In this document: piece after piece, positions 1 through 12,288 of the stretch
Layout: each line of letters begins with the position of its first letter
How positions within the stretch are numbered: position 1 is the stretch's first letter
Assembly: GCA_002335605.1 (NCBI GenBank)
Contig: BEDY01000001.1
Location: 496,001 to 560,000 of the forward strand
DNA: 64,000 bases
Direction: 5' to 3'
Source: Prillingera fragicola
Lineage: Eukaryota > Basidiomycota > Tremellomycetes > Trichosporonales > Trichosporonaceae
Notes under the pieces: model-generated
What the model saw: only the letters and a program-made list of their open reading frames with translations
Database searches by the model: none
What the model was told of the DNA's origin: nothing
Translations under genes and position numbers: made by a program

Positions 1-45
1 ATGTCAGTAGCTGTGCAAGTATGAAAAAGTATCGCGAAAACTCAC

Positions 46-1868
46 CCCTCGGACAGATCTGCGAGCTCGTCGTCCTCGCCGTCCTCGTCCGTATCGTCCT
101 CGGTGAGAATCTCCTGGTCACCCTGGTCGTCACCAATCATGTCCCCGTCCTGGGGGGCAATGTGGAGCTGGCCACTCGAGTCTCCGTACGCGTTCAGGCG
201 ATGAGCCTCGGTCTGGATCGCAGGTCGAAGAGATACGTAGTGGTATTTGCTGGATGAAAGTGAGTGACAGTACAAAACGAGGAACCGGAGAAATCCAGCG
301 CAGGGTTGCGTACCTGTTACCCCGCACGCCTAGTCGGCGAGTGCGGATGCCCAGAAAGGTGGAGCGTACCACCTTGCCGAACGATGCCGAATTAATGGGC
401 CGAAGTCCAAAGTCATTGCACGACATGGTGTACGAGTGGTACAAGCCTTGACGAGGGACAGTGAATCCGTTGACTGGCGTGTAGCTCAACTTGAGCCTGG
501 TGGAAGCGTGGTGGTTAGTCGCGGGCACGGCCAACTTTGCTCAGGGACTCACCATCGCTTGGCCCACACTGCACGCGCCTTGCCGTGCTGGCACGGACTG
601 AGCGCGCGGACCTGGTCCGCCTTGGTGCCGAGGTCTGCACGCACGACAGTCTCGCGCTCGGCAGCCGAGTTGCCATTGAACTCGAGCTCGGATTCAAGAA
701 ACTCAAGATTGTTTGAAGTCTTGCCCAGCGAAAACGACCTGGCCCGCGTGCGTCCCGCGTGATGCCCCATCGAGGGGATTTCAAACGGAGTAGAGCTCGA
801 ACTAGGAAAAACGACGGGTCAGCAACAAGGTTGAAACCAAGGGTTCCTGAAACCAGCGGAGGTGGCGTCGTCGTCGTCGTACGCGCGCTGCCTGTTTACT
901 CACCGACGGTGTTCAAGTGACATTTGGCTCATGTCGCCTGCAATGATGCCAGTAGAGTTGGACCACGACGTGTTGTAGCCGCTCTGGTTGGAAGTAGAAC
1001 TATAGATGGACATGAGCTCTTCGTCAACGTCCGACCTATGGATGTCAGTGCAACTCCCAAGGACGGTGGAAACGCACTTTACGGAAAGCGAGTTTGAACG
1101 TGACGACTGTACGTGATAGGGCGAAGGGCGGCTCGCGCTGCGATTCCGCTCATGCGCCATCTTGCCCATGGGGCCGCTGCCAGGAAAGGCTTGCGTCTGT
1201 AGAGAGCGAGTCAGCCGACGCGCACACACACAAGAACCAATCCATGCACTTACAGGAATCATGCCAGTAGGACCGGCCACTGGGGAGCGACCAAGGAGCG
1301 CTGGCGGGAGAGTGCCGGGCATGGGAGGAGGTGGGCGATAGCTAACACCAAAACCCATGCCTGGATTGAAGGTGCCAGGAGGCTGGCCTGGCACCCCTCC
1401 CATTGCGAGTGCCTTTGGATCGTGGTGGAACATGGGGCTCGGGGCGTACTCTGCAGGTACAAAGGGGGCATAGATTGGACCGCCTGGGTGGGCCGGTTCA
1501 GCCTGGCTCGCCATCGAGAACGAAGTGGAAGAGGATGCGAGAGAGGGAAGGGATGCGGTGGAGAATGAATGGCTATGACCAGAGTTTGTGTGGTGGTGAT
1601 GTGACTGGAAAGTAACTGGTGCAGAGCCTGGTGCTTGCGCTCCGATGGGAAGATCTCCCCCCATCGGGGTTCCAGTGTTGGTTGGCACACCAGTGCTGGT
1701 GGCCGGGCGCGAGGGGTCGAGGCCGACGCTAAAGGAATGCTCACTGTTTGCGGGCGAAAAGTGTGGAAGGCTAGCTGTATCAAAGTTGCCCGAAAGGAAG
1801 CCTGGCGATGCTTCGACTTGACCAGGTCGATAGTCTCCCGGAAAGGGGGTCTCGCCGTATTCCGCCAT
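46..1868 (-). CDS. RFX-family winged-helix transcription factor, 5' part (runs off left edge)
   Basis: Six exons read on the minus strand: 1868-1254, 1196-1078, 1035-904, 801-553, 496-314, 249-46; phases are continuous over all five junctions and the last exon ends at a GTGAGT donor (40-45), so the C-terminus lies outside the window. About 500 residues are visible. The first 290 are low-complexity (Ser/Pro/His-rich), then an RFX DNA-binding domain at about residues 365-440: TVPRQGLYHSYTMSC, INSASFGKVVRSTFLGIRTR, then RRLGVRGN joined across the last intron to SKYHY. That is the RFX wing and recognition-helix core. An acidic stretch follows (DDTDEDGEDDE). Family knowledge: RFX proteins bind X-box DNA in the nucleus and control DNA-damage response or morphogenesis in fungi. 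I chose the ATG at 1868 because upstream sequence has a donor-like GTAAGC and no conserved protein; a 5' UTR intron is possible. Confidence 0.88.
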
Positions 1869-2442
1869 GATTGCGTGTCCTCGCGTTGGGGCCAGTGTGT
1901 GCTGCTTACGCGCCGAGCCTTGGATCGGTGTGAGCGGCAGGCAGAAGGTGGAGGGGGGACAAGCGAGCGATGCCGCAGAAGGACGACGATGTGGTGCTTG
2001 CTCCGATGGCAGCTGGTCGATGGGGCGATTCGATTGATGGTAGGTGCAGCAAGGCGCTTGCACAAGTGACCTGCACTTGGAACACGGTGTCTACTGTGTG
2101 GTTGTGGGTTGCTTCAAGCGTTGGGCGTGGAACCGGCTTGCGATCTCGGCACGCTGTATTGTTTGGGGTGGAGGTGTTGAGCTGTCTGCAACGGGGACGC
2201 AGCGGTATGTGGGACCGTCTGCTTAATGTCACGTAGAGTGTCTCGACTTCGAGTCTAAGCACTGCTGGACAAGAGCACACAGTGCGAGAACGACAACAGC
2301 AAAGCAAGCAAGCGATGGGAGCTACGTCGGAGGTATCAGATCCAGATCCAATGTACGACGCACGGCCAAGTCGCTGGTATTGATTACTCAAAGCAGTCGA
2401 GCTCAATGCTGGCAAGCGACAAGTGACGAGATGCACGTGGGG

Positions 2443-2454
2443 GTTGCCGTCAAC
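2443..2454. promoter_or_regulatory. Imperfect X-box-like inverted repeat upstream of the RFX gene
   Basis: GTTGCC-GT-CAAC is an imperfect palindrome resembling the RFX target (GTNRCC, short spacer, RGYAAC), although the right half lacks a perfect GYAAC. An E-box CACGTG lies beside it at 2434-2439. It sits about 575 bp upstream of the RFX start codon, so autoregulation is an inference only; such a short degenerate site can occur by chance. Confidence 0.2.
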
Positions 2455-5400
2455 ACCGGACTGTTATGGACCGGAGGAATGGACAGTAATGCTGGAATGG
2501 GTTGTGTATGCTTGTGTTGGGTATCGCGGGGGGGCGGGGGGCGATAAGAAGAGGGATTGCGGGGTAGAAGAGATGAGAGCTCCGAAGTGTGTGTGTCGGG
2601 GAATGGACAACGACGAACACGCGATGGTGATGAACAGTGACACACCAAGATGTCGTTGTGGGGTGAGATGGGCACACACAGGATAAAGATGGAGAACAGA
2701 GTTTGGAAGCGTGGTTTGTGGATTCTCGAGCGGCGTGTCGGTTTGTCGGCGGTTCTTGACGGGGTGGCAGAGCAAGGGGTGGCGCAAGACGGTCACAAGC
2801 AGCCGACGAAACCAAGAGGGTGGGTTTGCATGTGGGGACAAGGCCGGGGGAACGGCGGCAAGATCTAGCCAAGTAACTGAAAGCAAACGAAAAGGAACAA
2901 GGCCACGAGAATGTGTGTCTGACGTTTCTACTAGTCCTGCGTCTCATCAAGAGGGCCAGGGGATGGAGGGACCTGACAGTCCGACCGATGAGTCCTTGCC
3001 CTTGACCCAAAGCCTAGACCATTTCGGAGCTACGCCGTTCATTCTGTGTAGCATGCAAGCAATGCGGCGTACGCAGAGTGTGCGCGGCGGCGGCGCCGCG
3101 GCGTAGGCTCTGCGGCATGGACGATGGGGGCCACCCAGGTCGTGACAAACTGGTGCAGCAGCTCAAGCTCTGACACAAAGGGGTCACGCCAACGACGATC
3201 ACTCAGGCTCTGGTCCTGTGCGCATGTGCGCACCGGCGACAGATCTCACCGTGTGGGCGGCCTGCCCCGTCTCAGCGGCGTGTGCCGTGCGGCGCGGGGG
3301 GCACGCAAGAGGGGTTGGAGTGGGCCAAAGAGGGGTTGGGGACTCACGACCGCGGGCAACGGTGAGCTGTTTGCAATCTCTCAGCAGCACCATGCATGTG
3401 TCAAAAGTGCGTACGCTCCGGGCCGAGCCAGGATCCAGGAGGCAGCGCGCCACCCGAGGAAACACCTGGGGCACAAGTCGAAACTTGGGGGATTTCCCTG
3501 ATCCGGGCTTGTCCCCTACTACCTGGCACTCCAGGGACATCCAGGAAAGGTCAACCTGACACACGGACCATTACGGCAAGGGGCGATTGTGTTGAACAGA
3601 CGTCTGTATAGTGGGCCGGGCCGGACTCGGCGGCCAAGTCTTTGGGCAGCTAGCGGCATGGGATTCGCATGTTCTTGTTCAAAGGCGGTGTTCACTTTTA
3701 TAGGTGTACCCTCTTTGCCCGAACGCCGTAGAGTGGCACAGCGCATTCCGCCCACCTTGCCCTTGGCAGAGAGTCGCTGCGCACTAGAGCGAATACGCCG
3801 GTGGTCCCCTCGTTGCACGCTTACCGTCAGCTTGTCTGGACTCCTTGATTCTGTGTGCGTAGCTGTGCCACCCTCTTTTAGTCCTTGGGTCACAATGGTC
3901 ATGACGGCGCCGTTTCGACGTCCCGAAACGACTACACCTGTTAGCGTCTAACAGAGACGACGACTTTTGCGCATGCTCTTGTGACCTGATACGTCCTGCC
4001 CTGAGTGGTTACTAAAGAATGGACACGGCGAGAACTTGAGGCACGAGGGACGGTGATATGTGCCAGCACACCACACCAGACGGCAATGGCCCCAGGTGGG
4101 GATTGCTTGATATGCGAGGTGTGGTTCCTGATCCTGACGTCCTCTGGAACCACATCAACACGAAATTGTAGGGCAGAGAAGAAGTGACAAACCCACACGT
4201 TGCAATGCTTGCGCAGGTATATGCAGATAGAGTTTGTTTCAGGATAACGAAAGACTTCAGCCTGGGACGTTGGCCTCACAGGGGGCGATGAGCAAAACCC
4301 TGCTAGCAACATGCCTCAACCGAATGGAACGACTGGAATCACCCCAACAACCTCGGTGACCCTGTCGGCGTATAACACTTCTGTGCGTGCCAGTTTCATG
4401 GATCACGTATCGCCAACCCTCGGCATATGTAAGCGCCTTGCCGTGGTCAGATGCCACTTGCAAACTGTGGTACGGGCCATGTGGCGGTGTAAAAGTCGTG
4501 GGCAAGTTCTGGAACTCGGCCTCGGACGCCGGCCATGCGCACAGTTGCTAGTGTGGGAAGAGCATCCGTACCAAAGACGCCGCCCAGTGCGAGTTGGGGA
4601 TGCGCACCAGCTCCACCGAAACAACGCCGAGGCCCATCGTTGGCGACCCAAGAGGCACAGCGCCGTGTACGAGGCACGATCACCGAGTGCAATACCGCCG
4701 GAAATGCGCCGGCTAATGCAATGAGGCGGTGGTGTGTGTACTGTACTTGCTGGACGTGGTGTGGCGGCGCTTTGCGCCACTGTGGCCGCCACCCCAATGT
4801 TACCGAGGGTTCTGGTGAAGTCCAGAGTCACATTTTCCGCCATTATTGCATGTTCTGAAAAGGGTAGGTACAACTGTGACCCACTGCTTAATAGTCGCTG
4901 TCACTGGAAGCTGCAGCGGGAGGTTGTTTGGCGTGTAAGACAGTCGCTTCAAGGATCGTCCTCGCTTTCCAACTTTGCCCATTTTTGCCTATGGGAGACG
5001 CAAACAGTCTCTGCTGCAACGCGTCCCATTTTCGATACTACGGCCTGCACTGTAAACAGCTGCAAATGTGAGATGTGAGTCCTTCTTGCAAAGTCACTTT
5101 CCACAATGTGTCATTTGTGTCCACCCTCCGCTGGAGAGGCGTAGTTGCGTGATCGGAGTCGTCACGAGCTTCGTAGCGTGGAGCCAATTTCTCCCTCAGA
5201 CAGGAGCGTCTTTGGTTGGAGGCATTAGGGGGTTGGACTCGACTGAGAAGTGACGTGCGTCGGCTTATTTGTTTCCCGGCCATTGATGTTGCCATGTCCG
5301 TTCTGGCAAGTGTGTTTGGCCAAGCGTTGACAAGGAGACGATGAGTTAGGAATGTCCCCTTTCACTTACATCTGGTGCTCTACTTTGCAGAAGGCTTCAT

Positions 5401-5880
5401 GTCCCTTTTGCAGGAGGTGGCGGGGTGATTTTCACTATGTGATGCGGCTTCGTGACTGCCCAACCAGTCTTCCTTCACTCTCTCTACCTTGGGCCCTGAC
5501 AGCTTGTGACGGAACAGTCTGTTATGGTCCAGTGGGAAAGGCGCTAAGTTGTGCACCACCATCAAATTGATTTTGTACTCGTAAACGGAAGAGGCACCCT
5601 GCTAGAGAGCTGCACGCGTGAGGCGATGATCAGCAGGATCCAGCACCAGGTCCAAGTGTTATTCTATTGTATTTGAGGAGTTCCCCAAGAGCGAAATAGG
5701 CAAGCAGGGATGTGTGCCTTGGCATCGTGGGTACGAAACAGCTCTTGGTCTGCTAGATGACGAGCTGAAAGTGAGTATTGCCGTCACCCATGAACTTTAA
5801 CACCATGGCCTGCGGGGCCTGTACTCGCAAGCGATGCTGCGGTATGTATACGGTGGATGCATTTTGCATCGTTTGTCGGT

Positions 5881-5938
5881 AGGTGTGGAACTTCAGGCAG
5901 GTAAGGAATAGGTGTGGAACGTCAGGCAGGTAAGGAAG
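5881..5938. repeat. Tandem 29-bp duplication, two copies
   Basis: Two adjacent 29-bp units (5881-5909 and 5910-5938), each starting AGGTGTGGAAC and ending GGTAAGGAA plus one base, differ at only two positions. It is a local duplication in the gene-free region; no coding role is apparent. Confidence 0.85.
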
Positions 5939-8262
5939 GGCTGAGGAACGACAAGTCACCAGCAAGGACAAGTGCGTCACGGTCATTCCCCTCATGCAAT
6001 ATTACAAGGAGCCATCTTGTCATCACCTTCTGGGTGTCTGTGAAAGGAAGAATGCACGGCCGCCGAGATTGCGCAGAATTGCACAGAGTGCAGCCAGGTT
6101 TGCGGCTGGCCCAAAGTGAAACAGGTGCTGCTGAGGGGCAACCTGTGCGGTGCTCCCTTGTGCCCGCACCGCGTCGAAAATGTCTCGCCGCGCGGCACGG
6201 CGAGGGGTGTCGCCTTGAACATACGTGTGCGCTTTCCATCTTCTTTCTCGGGCCGACTTGGCGACCTAGCCGTCCCTCTCCCAGGTGTAGATGCCAGACA
6301 AACAATCCAAGCAGGAAACACGAAACACGCGGTGAGAGTTGGGTAGGCTCGGAGCCAACTTTGGGAACTCCGTCGTAGGCTCGGCATGTCTCAGCCTGAA
6401 ACGTCGACCGGCTGTTTGGGTCACAGGCACCTGGGATCCTTGGGACCTGAAATCCGAGGGCTGGGCCCACTGCCAATTCATCCCAACCCACCCCGCAACA
6501 AGGTCAAGCAACATGGGTCGGCCAAACACCCAACGTGGTGTTCCCCTCGAGCGTTACTTTAAACTTTGTTCTCACCACCTGCCCGTGTGTAAGACCTTCT
6601 GCAGGTTCTCGGTTCCAGGCCCGACCCAGAGGTTCAGCCGCATTCCGCTCAACGCTGCGTCTGTTTCCGGATTCACCGTCTGCAAGTGGAGCATGCTAAC
6701 AAAGTGGGGTCCGTTATGCAAGCGAGCGGGCACTGCTACGACCGTATCGTGACGTCTGAGCAAACTTCCGGAATCGGCTAGTGGAGATCGGTTGACTGAC
6801 TGCGCTGACGGTCTACCAACGGGCGGCGCACGATGCCCTTTCCACCCACTTGACCGCGACCTCATTCGAACCCGGTCGATGCGGCGAACGGATGATCAGA
6901 GCTGCCCGCGACGCCAGACTGAACCTCAATAATCCTTGGTTTCAGCCCGCATTATTATTAGAAAATTGGAGGCGGGGAGTGGAGCAAGACCGTAAATGAT
7001 CGAACATCATTGATTCAGGTGACCTCTAGCCACTATTCATGGGAGTGAAGTTGGTCTGCGCCGCTTCTGTGACACACTGAAAACATTTATTGACGGGCAC
7101 CGATCCCAGAAGCTCACGAAGAGGAGGGCTCGCAATGATGAGCGGTGCTTAAGCAATTAATTATGCGTCTTCCTCTCACTTGCCAGTGGGCTTCAAATTA
7201 ATCAATAAATCTGCTAGGAATATTTTCTTCGTCATTGTTCAAACCTGAGCTGAACACAACACAAAGATAATATAATACATGGTGCAGCGCAGTGCGGGAT
7301 TGTCACAAGTGGCTTGAGAGAAAGTCGACCTGTTTATCATTTTGCCGCTATTGGGCCTGTATTGCGCAAGACTACTGTCACAGATCTAGAATTAACCTTG
7401 GCTTGCGGAGGCGAGCGTGGTGCATAAAGCAATACGAGGGGAGTGAGGGACGTTTGGTCAATGTGAAGTTTGTGTTAATAAGAACGTGAACGACGCCTGA
7501 CATCCGTTTTGCACAACCATAACGTCATAAAGGAAGCCGTACTCGTTGCCGGACTTTGAAGAGAGCGAGGGAACAAGCCTGGTGAAGCTCGCCCAACCCG
7601 GGGACCAGCGCCATGGGACAGACACAACGCTGCAGATCCATTCGGTGCTTCTCTCACCCTGCCGACCGCGCCACGGCCAAGCAGACACTTGTTTAGCACT
7701 CGCCACAATGGGTTCGCACAGAAAGAACGCGAAACCGTTGCTCAGCGTGCGTGCCGGCATGCCGACGTCTTTGTGGGAATGACACTGATCAAAAAACATC
7801 AGTACACGTACTCTACAGATCTGCATCCGAACCATGGTGGCTGCCATCCCATGGAGTTGGATTGTTGGGCGACCCGACATGCTAGACCCGTCTTGTTGCG
7901 AGGATGGGGTCGAGCCTCGTCTGCCCTGATTCTGGTACCTTTGGGAATGTTTACCGTGTCTTCAAACATCAGTCTTGTGTTTCGTGATTTCTCTGTTTGT
8001 GGTACCACCGTTTCCAAGGAGACGTTGGGTACCTGTCAGGTGTTTGGTTTCAGTGGTATTATCATGAGTGTCTGGCGCCGGACATGCCGGTACGCTTAGT
8101 AAAAGGCCATAGACCGTGGTGAGTGTAGGAAAGAACTGCCACGCGAGATGTTTCTCTTCACACACTTCTGCATACGTCTCTCCACTCTCAACTTTTTTTG
8201 TTATTCACCGCACAAGGTCCTACAACTGGGGGTGTGCGCCGCAATCCTCTCAAGCAGACAGC

Positions 8263-9800
8263 TTAGAGCTTGGGGGGAGCAGGGGTGAACTGGGCGCCCT
8301 TCTCGATCGAGGGGCCGAGCTCGGTGACGGCCTCCTTGATGAGGGCAGCCTCCTGGTCGTCGACGTTGCCGATGGGGAGAATGTTCTCAACACCGTCGCG
8401 GCCGAGCTCGACGTTGACCGAGAAGTAGCCGACGTCCGAGTTGATCTCCTTCTTGATGGCCTCACCACCGGCGGCGGCGTTGAGGTCAATGTAGGTCTGG
8501 ACAACGCGGGTCTTGCCGTTGAAGGCAGCCTGGAGGACGTAGTCGGCGAAGAGAGCACCGGCCTGGGCCATCGAGAGGGTAGCCGAGCCGGCACCGTCCT
8601 TGGCCTTGACGACCTCGTCACCACCAAACTGGATGCGGTTGACAAGAGCGTCGCGCTTCTCCTTGTCGCCAAGGATCTCGGCGGGGATCTTGGGCTCCGA
8701 CTGGGTAAGGATGGGGACAATGGTCTTGCCAGAGTGGCCACCAATGACGGGGATCTCGTACTTGGGGGCCTCCTGGGGCTTGCCAACGAGGGTAGCAACA
8801 AAGGTCGAGGCGCGGACAATGTCAAGGGTGGTGACACCGAAGAGGCTGGCCGGGTCAGATCGGAACTATTGTGCACACGCTAAGACTCACCGCTTGGGGT
8901 CGTAGCAGCCGGCCTTCTTGAGGACCTCGGCAAAGACGGGGACGGTCGAGTTGACGGGGTTCGAGATGACGAGGATGAACGCCTTGGGGGCGGCGTTGGC
9001 GATGGCCTGGGCAAGGGTGGCGCAGATACCAGCGTTGACCTTTGGAATGTCAGCTCGTGTAAACTAATCTGGGGGCCCCAGCGATACCCGGGTGGCCGAC
9101 TGGCCGCGTCTTCCGGGAACCACGGCCGGCCACCTCAAACTACGAGTGCCGCCGAGTGCGGAGATGCTCACCTTCTGATTACCGGAACGCGATAAAGCCG
9201 AACAGTCCTTGTCAGTATACGGTTCACAATACACAGTCGCGGCTACGCACGAAGAGGTCGTCACGGCTGTTCGACGTCAGTACATGAAACTTCGGGTGAG
9301 ATGGGACTGCGGGAGCATTTCGCCCTGCCAGCAGGTTACTCACGTCATGCCAGGCTTGCGGGGGACACCGGCGGGGATGACGACAATGTCGGCGTCCTTG
9401 AGGGCGGCCTCGGCACCGTTGTCGGCGGGGAGGAAGCCAGCGACCTGGGCGGGGGTGTTGATGTGCGAGAGGTCAGTAGCGACCTGGGGGGAAGGTCAGC
9501 GAAGGTTCCGAGATTCCGACCGACAATCCGCCTCGGAGGCAGGGGCCGAGCACCCGACAGCAGCTACTCACACCCTTGGCGTTGACAACATCGTAGAGCG
9601 AGAGCTCGGTGACGAGGGGGTTGAGCTTGAGGAGGAGCGAGAGGGGCTGACCAATACCGCCTAGATGACTTGTCAGTGTCTGCGCCGCTTGATTCAACGT
9701 CGTAGAGGCCCTCCCCTCTGACTGAGCCAAGTGGGCCGGGGGCGCCGTGACGATGAGCTGGCAACTTACCGGCGGCACCGCAAACAACTGCCTTGACCAT
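8263..9800 (-). CDS. NAD-dependent malate dehydrogenase
   Basis: Interconverts malate and oxaloacetate with NAD. Exons on the minus strand: 9800-9770, 9660-9572, 9483-9344, 9266-9251 (16 nt), probably 9174-9172 (3 nt, one Lys codon), 9039-8891, 8845-8263; 336 residues, normal for the family. Visible motifs: Rossmann [11 protein letters not shown] from residue 8, substrate loop [26 protein letters not shown] and the catalytic His in GGHSGKT. The protein starts directly at MVKAVV with no mitochondrial presequence, so it is cytosolic or peroxisomal; it ends in PKL, only a weak resemblance to a peroxisomal PTS1. The 3-nt exon is invoked because every close homologue known to me has one residue between RDDLF and the VNAG segment, and strong AG and GTGAGC signals flank AAG. 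Skipping it, or using a 36-nt exon, also keeps frame. Confidence 0.95.
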
Positions 9801-10691
9801 TGCTGCAGAGTGTGAGTGTTATGCTAGAAGCAGCAGGGATGCGTACTGAATGTGAGTTTGGGGGGTTTTGTGTAAAGAGGGGGGTGAGAGAGAGTGGTTG
9901 GAAGGAGAGAGAATGGTAGGATTCCTATATCACGTCTTGTCCTCCGGTCCGAAGAGGGTCTCCCCACCGTACACGTCCCCACCCACCCAACCACCATGGC
10001 TGGCTGGGGCCGGGTGGGCGTGCGAATCCGGGGCAATTACCACCGGCACACCCAGCCAGCCAGCGGGCCTAATTTTGCGGCAAATCCACATTATTCCTCA
10101 TTGTCCCGACCACTGGCGGCTCTCGTCATCTGCGTTGCTCAAATGAGGTGTAGTTTGCTGCACCCACATGCAGTGGACAATCTGTATCACCTCTATGAGC
10201 CAGCTGGACGACACGGCGTCGCGCAGACACTGCAAAATGGCAAGCGGGCATTATCGGACTTGACTGTTACATGGATCCCCCGGTGCCGATCGGCGCCGAT
10301 CAGTGTGCCGTACCCCGCATCCACCTGCATCACACTCACACCCAACTCTTGACCGAGGCTTCCGCGGACCCATCCTGGCCGCCCGTTATCAGATCCCGGA
10401 CATGTCAGGAGCGTGATCCCGCCGCCTGGCAACGAATGTGTCGGCCCTTCCCCACACTGGCCGATCTAACGTGCTCATGCCGAAGACGCCGACGAGCTGC
10501 CCCTCCGTCGACGCGACGGTTGACCCGTCGCAGCTCCGTGCGATCTTGTGCGGCAGTTTGCGGCATTAGTGCGTATATACAAGTCTATGTCATCGTCTGT
10601 CTACTGCCATGTGGTCGTGGTGACTGGTGGTCCTGCGATGTATCACAGCTCTCCAAGCGTCTCCTCTTATGCCCCCCTGCGCACTCTTGCT
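9801..10691. other. Intergenic: malate dehydrogenase promoter and downstream flank of the CCNDBP1-like gene
   Basis: A strong pyrimidine tract on the minus strand (9868-9915) lies 70-115 bp upstream of the malate dehydrogenase start, as in leaders of highly expressed fungal genes, with a possible GATATAG TATA-like word near 9928. No further gene is visible. Confidence 0.6.
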
Positions 10692-11951
10692 CTAGGCATC
10701 GAGGGCATCGCTCAGTGCAGCGAGGGACAACCTCTTTTCAGCCCACGCCTTGACCTCGAGATCCAGGCGCTGCTCCCACCTGTCTGCAAACGTCCGAGCA
10801 GTGTCCTTTGCGGCAGCATCCGCAGGGCTGGCAGCAAGACGAGTCTTGAACGCAGCAGCGAGCTCGCGGCCCTGCTCATTCAATGCGTCCATGGCGCCAA
10901 AAATCTCGGCCACGTCCTGCTTGGGGTACATTGCTGACACGGCCGTGTCAAAGGCGGCAACAACCTCGCCGCCGGATCCGAGCAGCGGTGCGTAGGTCTG
11001 CTCTGGGTCAAATGCGAGTAGAGGCATGTACCTGGGCAGAGTCGCGTGGAGAATCTGATGCAAGCCGAGAAGTGGCTTGGCCTGCGTCGAGTCAGTCTTT
11101 GTAGTTCGTAGAGCAGAGAGAAAACCTACCGCCTCTGCGCGCGTCTTCTCAGCCGCGCTAAGCTTGCCGCCCATGGCCTTCTCAAGCGCCCCCCACTCGT
11201 CGTCCTCAAAGTCGTCAAAGCCTCCATCGTCCTCGCTGTCCTCGTCCTCGTCCTCCTGATCCTCAAGAAACTCCTTGAACTCGGACCAAGCGTCGCGCAC
11301 AGTGGCCTTCTGGCCCTCCCAGCGCTTGGCAACGGCCTCAGCCTCGGTACGAGGAAAAGAGCCTGTCAGACGGTCAACAGCCTCCCACACCATACCGGTG
11401 TGAGCGAGGTATGGGCTCTCATTTGACGACGACGATGCCGCCGACGAGTTCCGCACCCCCTCATGAAGAACAGACATGAGGCGCTCGACCTCGTTGCCAA
11501 CAAAGGTCGCGCCGTCGCGCCACTCGTCGACGAGCGAGCTCGAGGCCTCACCGCCATTACCGGCCAGAGCAAGCACAGAGCTCACGAGGCGGCCCATCTG
11601 ATCGGTAATCTTGTCGACCTGGAGGGGGATGGCTGCCAAGGTCGCTGGCGGCTTGAATGCAAGCGAGAGCGTGGTGACCTCCTTACGGATACCCGCCAGG
11701 AGAGCAAGTGCAATATCCGCAAGACCAGGAATGGGAGCGGGAATCTCGATCAAATCCGTCTTCTTCGAAGTGAGGACATCGAGAGCGCGGAGGGTGGCCT
11801 GGATAGACTTACGCCCCTCGGCGAGACCTGGAGGTTAGTTCATGGCACAGGCATAAGGGAGCTCTGGACGCACTCTTTTCGGCAGCGGCTGTAAGAGTAA
11901 GCATGGTGTATTCAGATGCTTGTGGTACTCACCGGGAGTGACAGCGGCCAT
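10692..11951 (-). CDS. CCNDBP1/GCIP-like protein
   Basis: Exons: 11951-11933, 11888-11874 (15 nt), 11827-11130, 11081-10692; 373 residues, frame continuous. After the short exons the protein reads on as helical sequence with the LREE-like pattern of the Grap2/cyclin-D-interacting family, for example ALLAGIRKEVTTLSLAFKPP followed by LQVDKITDQMGRLVSSVLAL. A central acidic block (EDQEDEDEDSEDDGGFDDFE) divides the N- and C-terminal helical halves. In animals GCIP binds cyclin D and inhibits HLH factors; its fungal role is not established. The assignment rests on my recall of the family pattern, so an unrelated helical protein remains possible. It is divergent from BRCA2 with 337 bp between start codons and may share regulation. 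Confidence 0.55.
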
Positions 11952-12288
11952 GATATGTGAGGGTTGACGACTGATGATGATGAGGAAGAAGTTGTTTTGG
12001 CAGCAAAAATATCGACAACCTCCACCTCTCAACTTCGGAGCCGCGTTCCTAATCCATTTTGAGTCACAAGTGTAATGCACGAGTCAATTTCTAATCAAGG
12101 TTTGGACCCCTTATTAAGATGTAATGTTACGTAAATCAACCCCATTGTTTAGATGAGTGGACGCGCCTGGCTTCCTTGGTCAACTCACTCATCCAACGTC
12201 AACTCGTTTATTTCTCATCACACGCATGGCCAACCCAGCACTACCAGTAGGCATGACCACTTCATCGTAGATACATACATACCGCATC
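11952..12288. promoter_or_regulatory. Divergent promoter between the CCNDBP1-like gene and BRCA2
   Basis: Only 337 bp separate the two divergent start codons. The segment is richer in A/T than the flanking genes (for example TTATTAAGATGTAATGTTACG near 12110). No canonical TATA box at a convincing distance was seen. Confidence 0.6.

Larger units (their letters stand above)
1869..8262. other. 6.4-kb region without a supportable gene
   Basis: Open frames here are all short, occur on both strands, lack conserved motifs and do not join into a credible spliced protein. Position makes it the upstream region of the RFX gene and the 3' flank of the malate dehydrogenase gene. It holds CT/GA-rich stretches near 2400-2900, a tandem 29-bp duplication at 5881-5938, and a more AT-rich segment around 6940-7290 with several TTAAT/ATTATT words. 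A non-coding transcript, long promoter or decayed element cannot be told apart from sequence alone. Confidence 0.6.

Noticed and set aside
2044..4858. Many short overlapping frames on both strands
   Set aside because: None joins through good splice signals into a sequence with recognisable or protein-like character.
8250..8905. Long frames in the two other readings across malate dehydrogenase exon 7
   Set aside because: Codon-bias shadows; the real frame ends in APPKL and matches the enzyme family.
9175..9210. 36-nt malate dehydrogenase exon including the AAG codon
   Set aside because: In frame and open, but its AAG acceptor is only three bases from the branch CTGAC and it would insert 12 residues into a conserved active-site loop.
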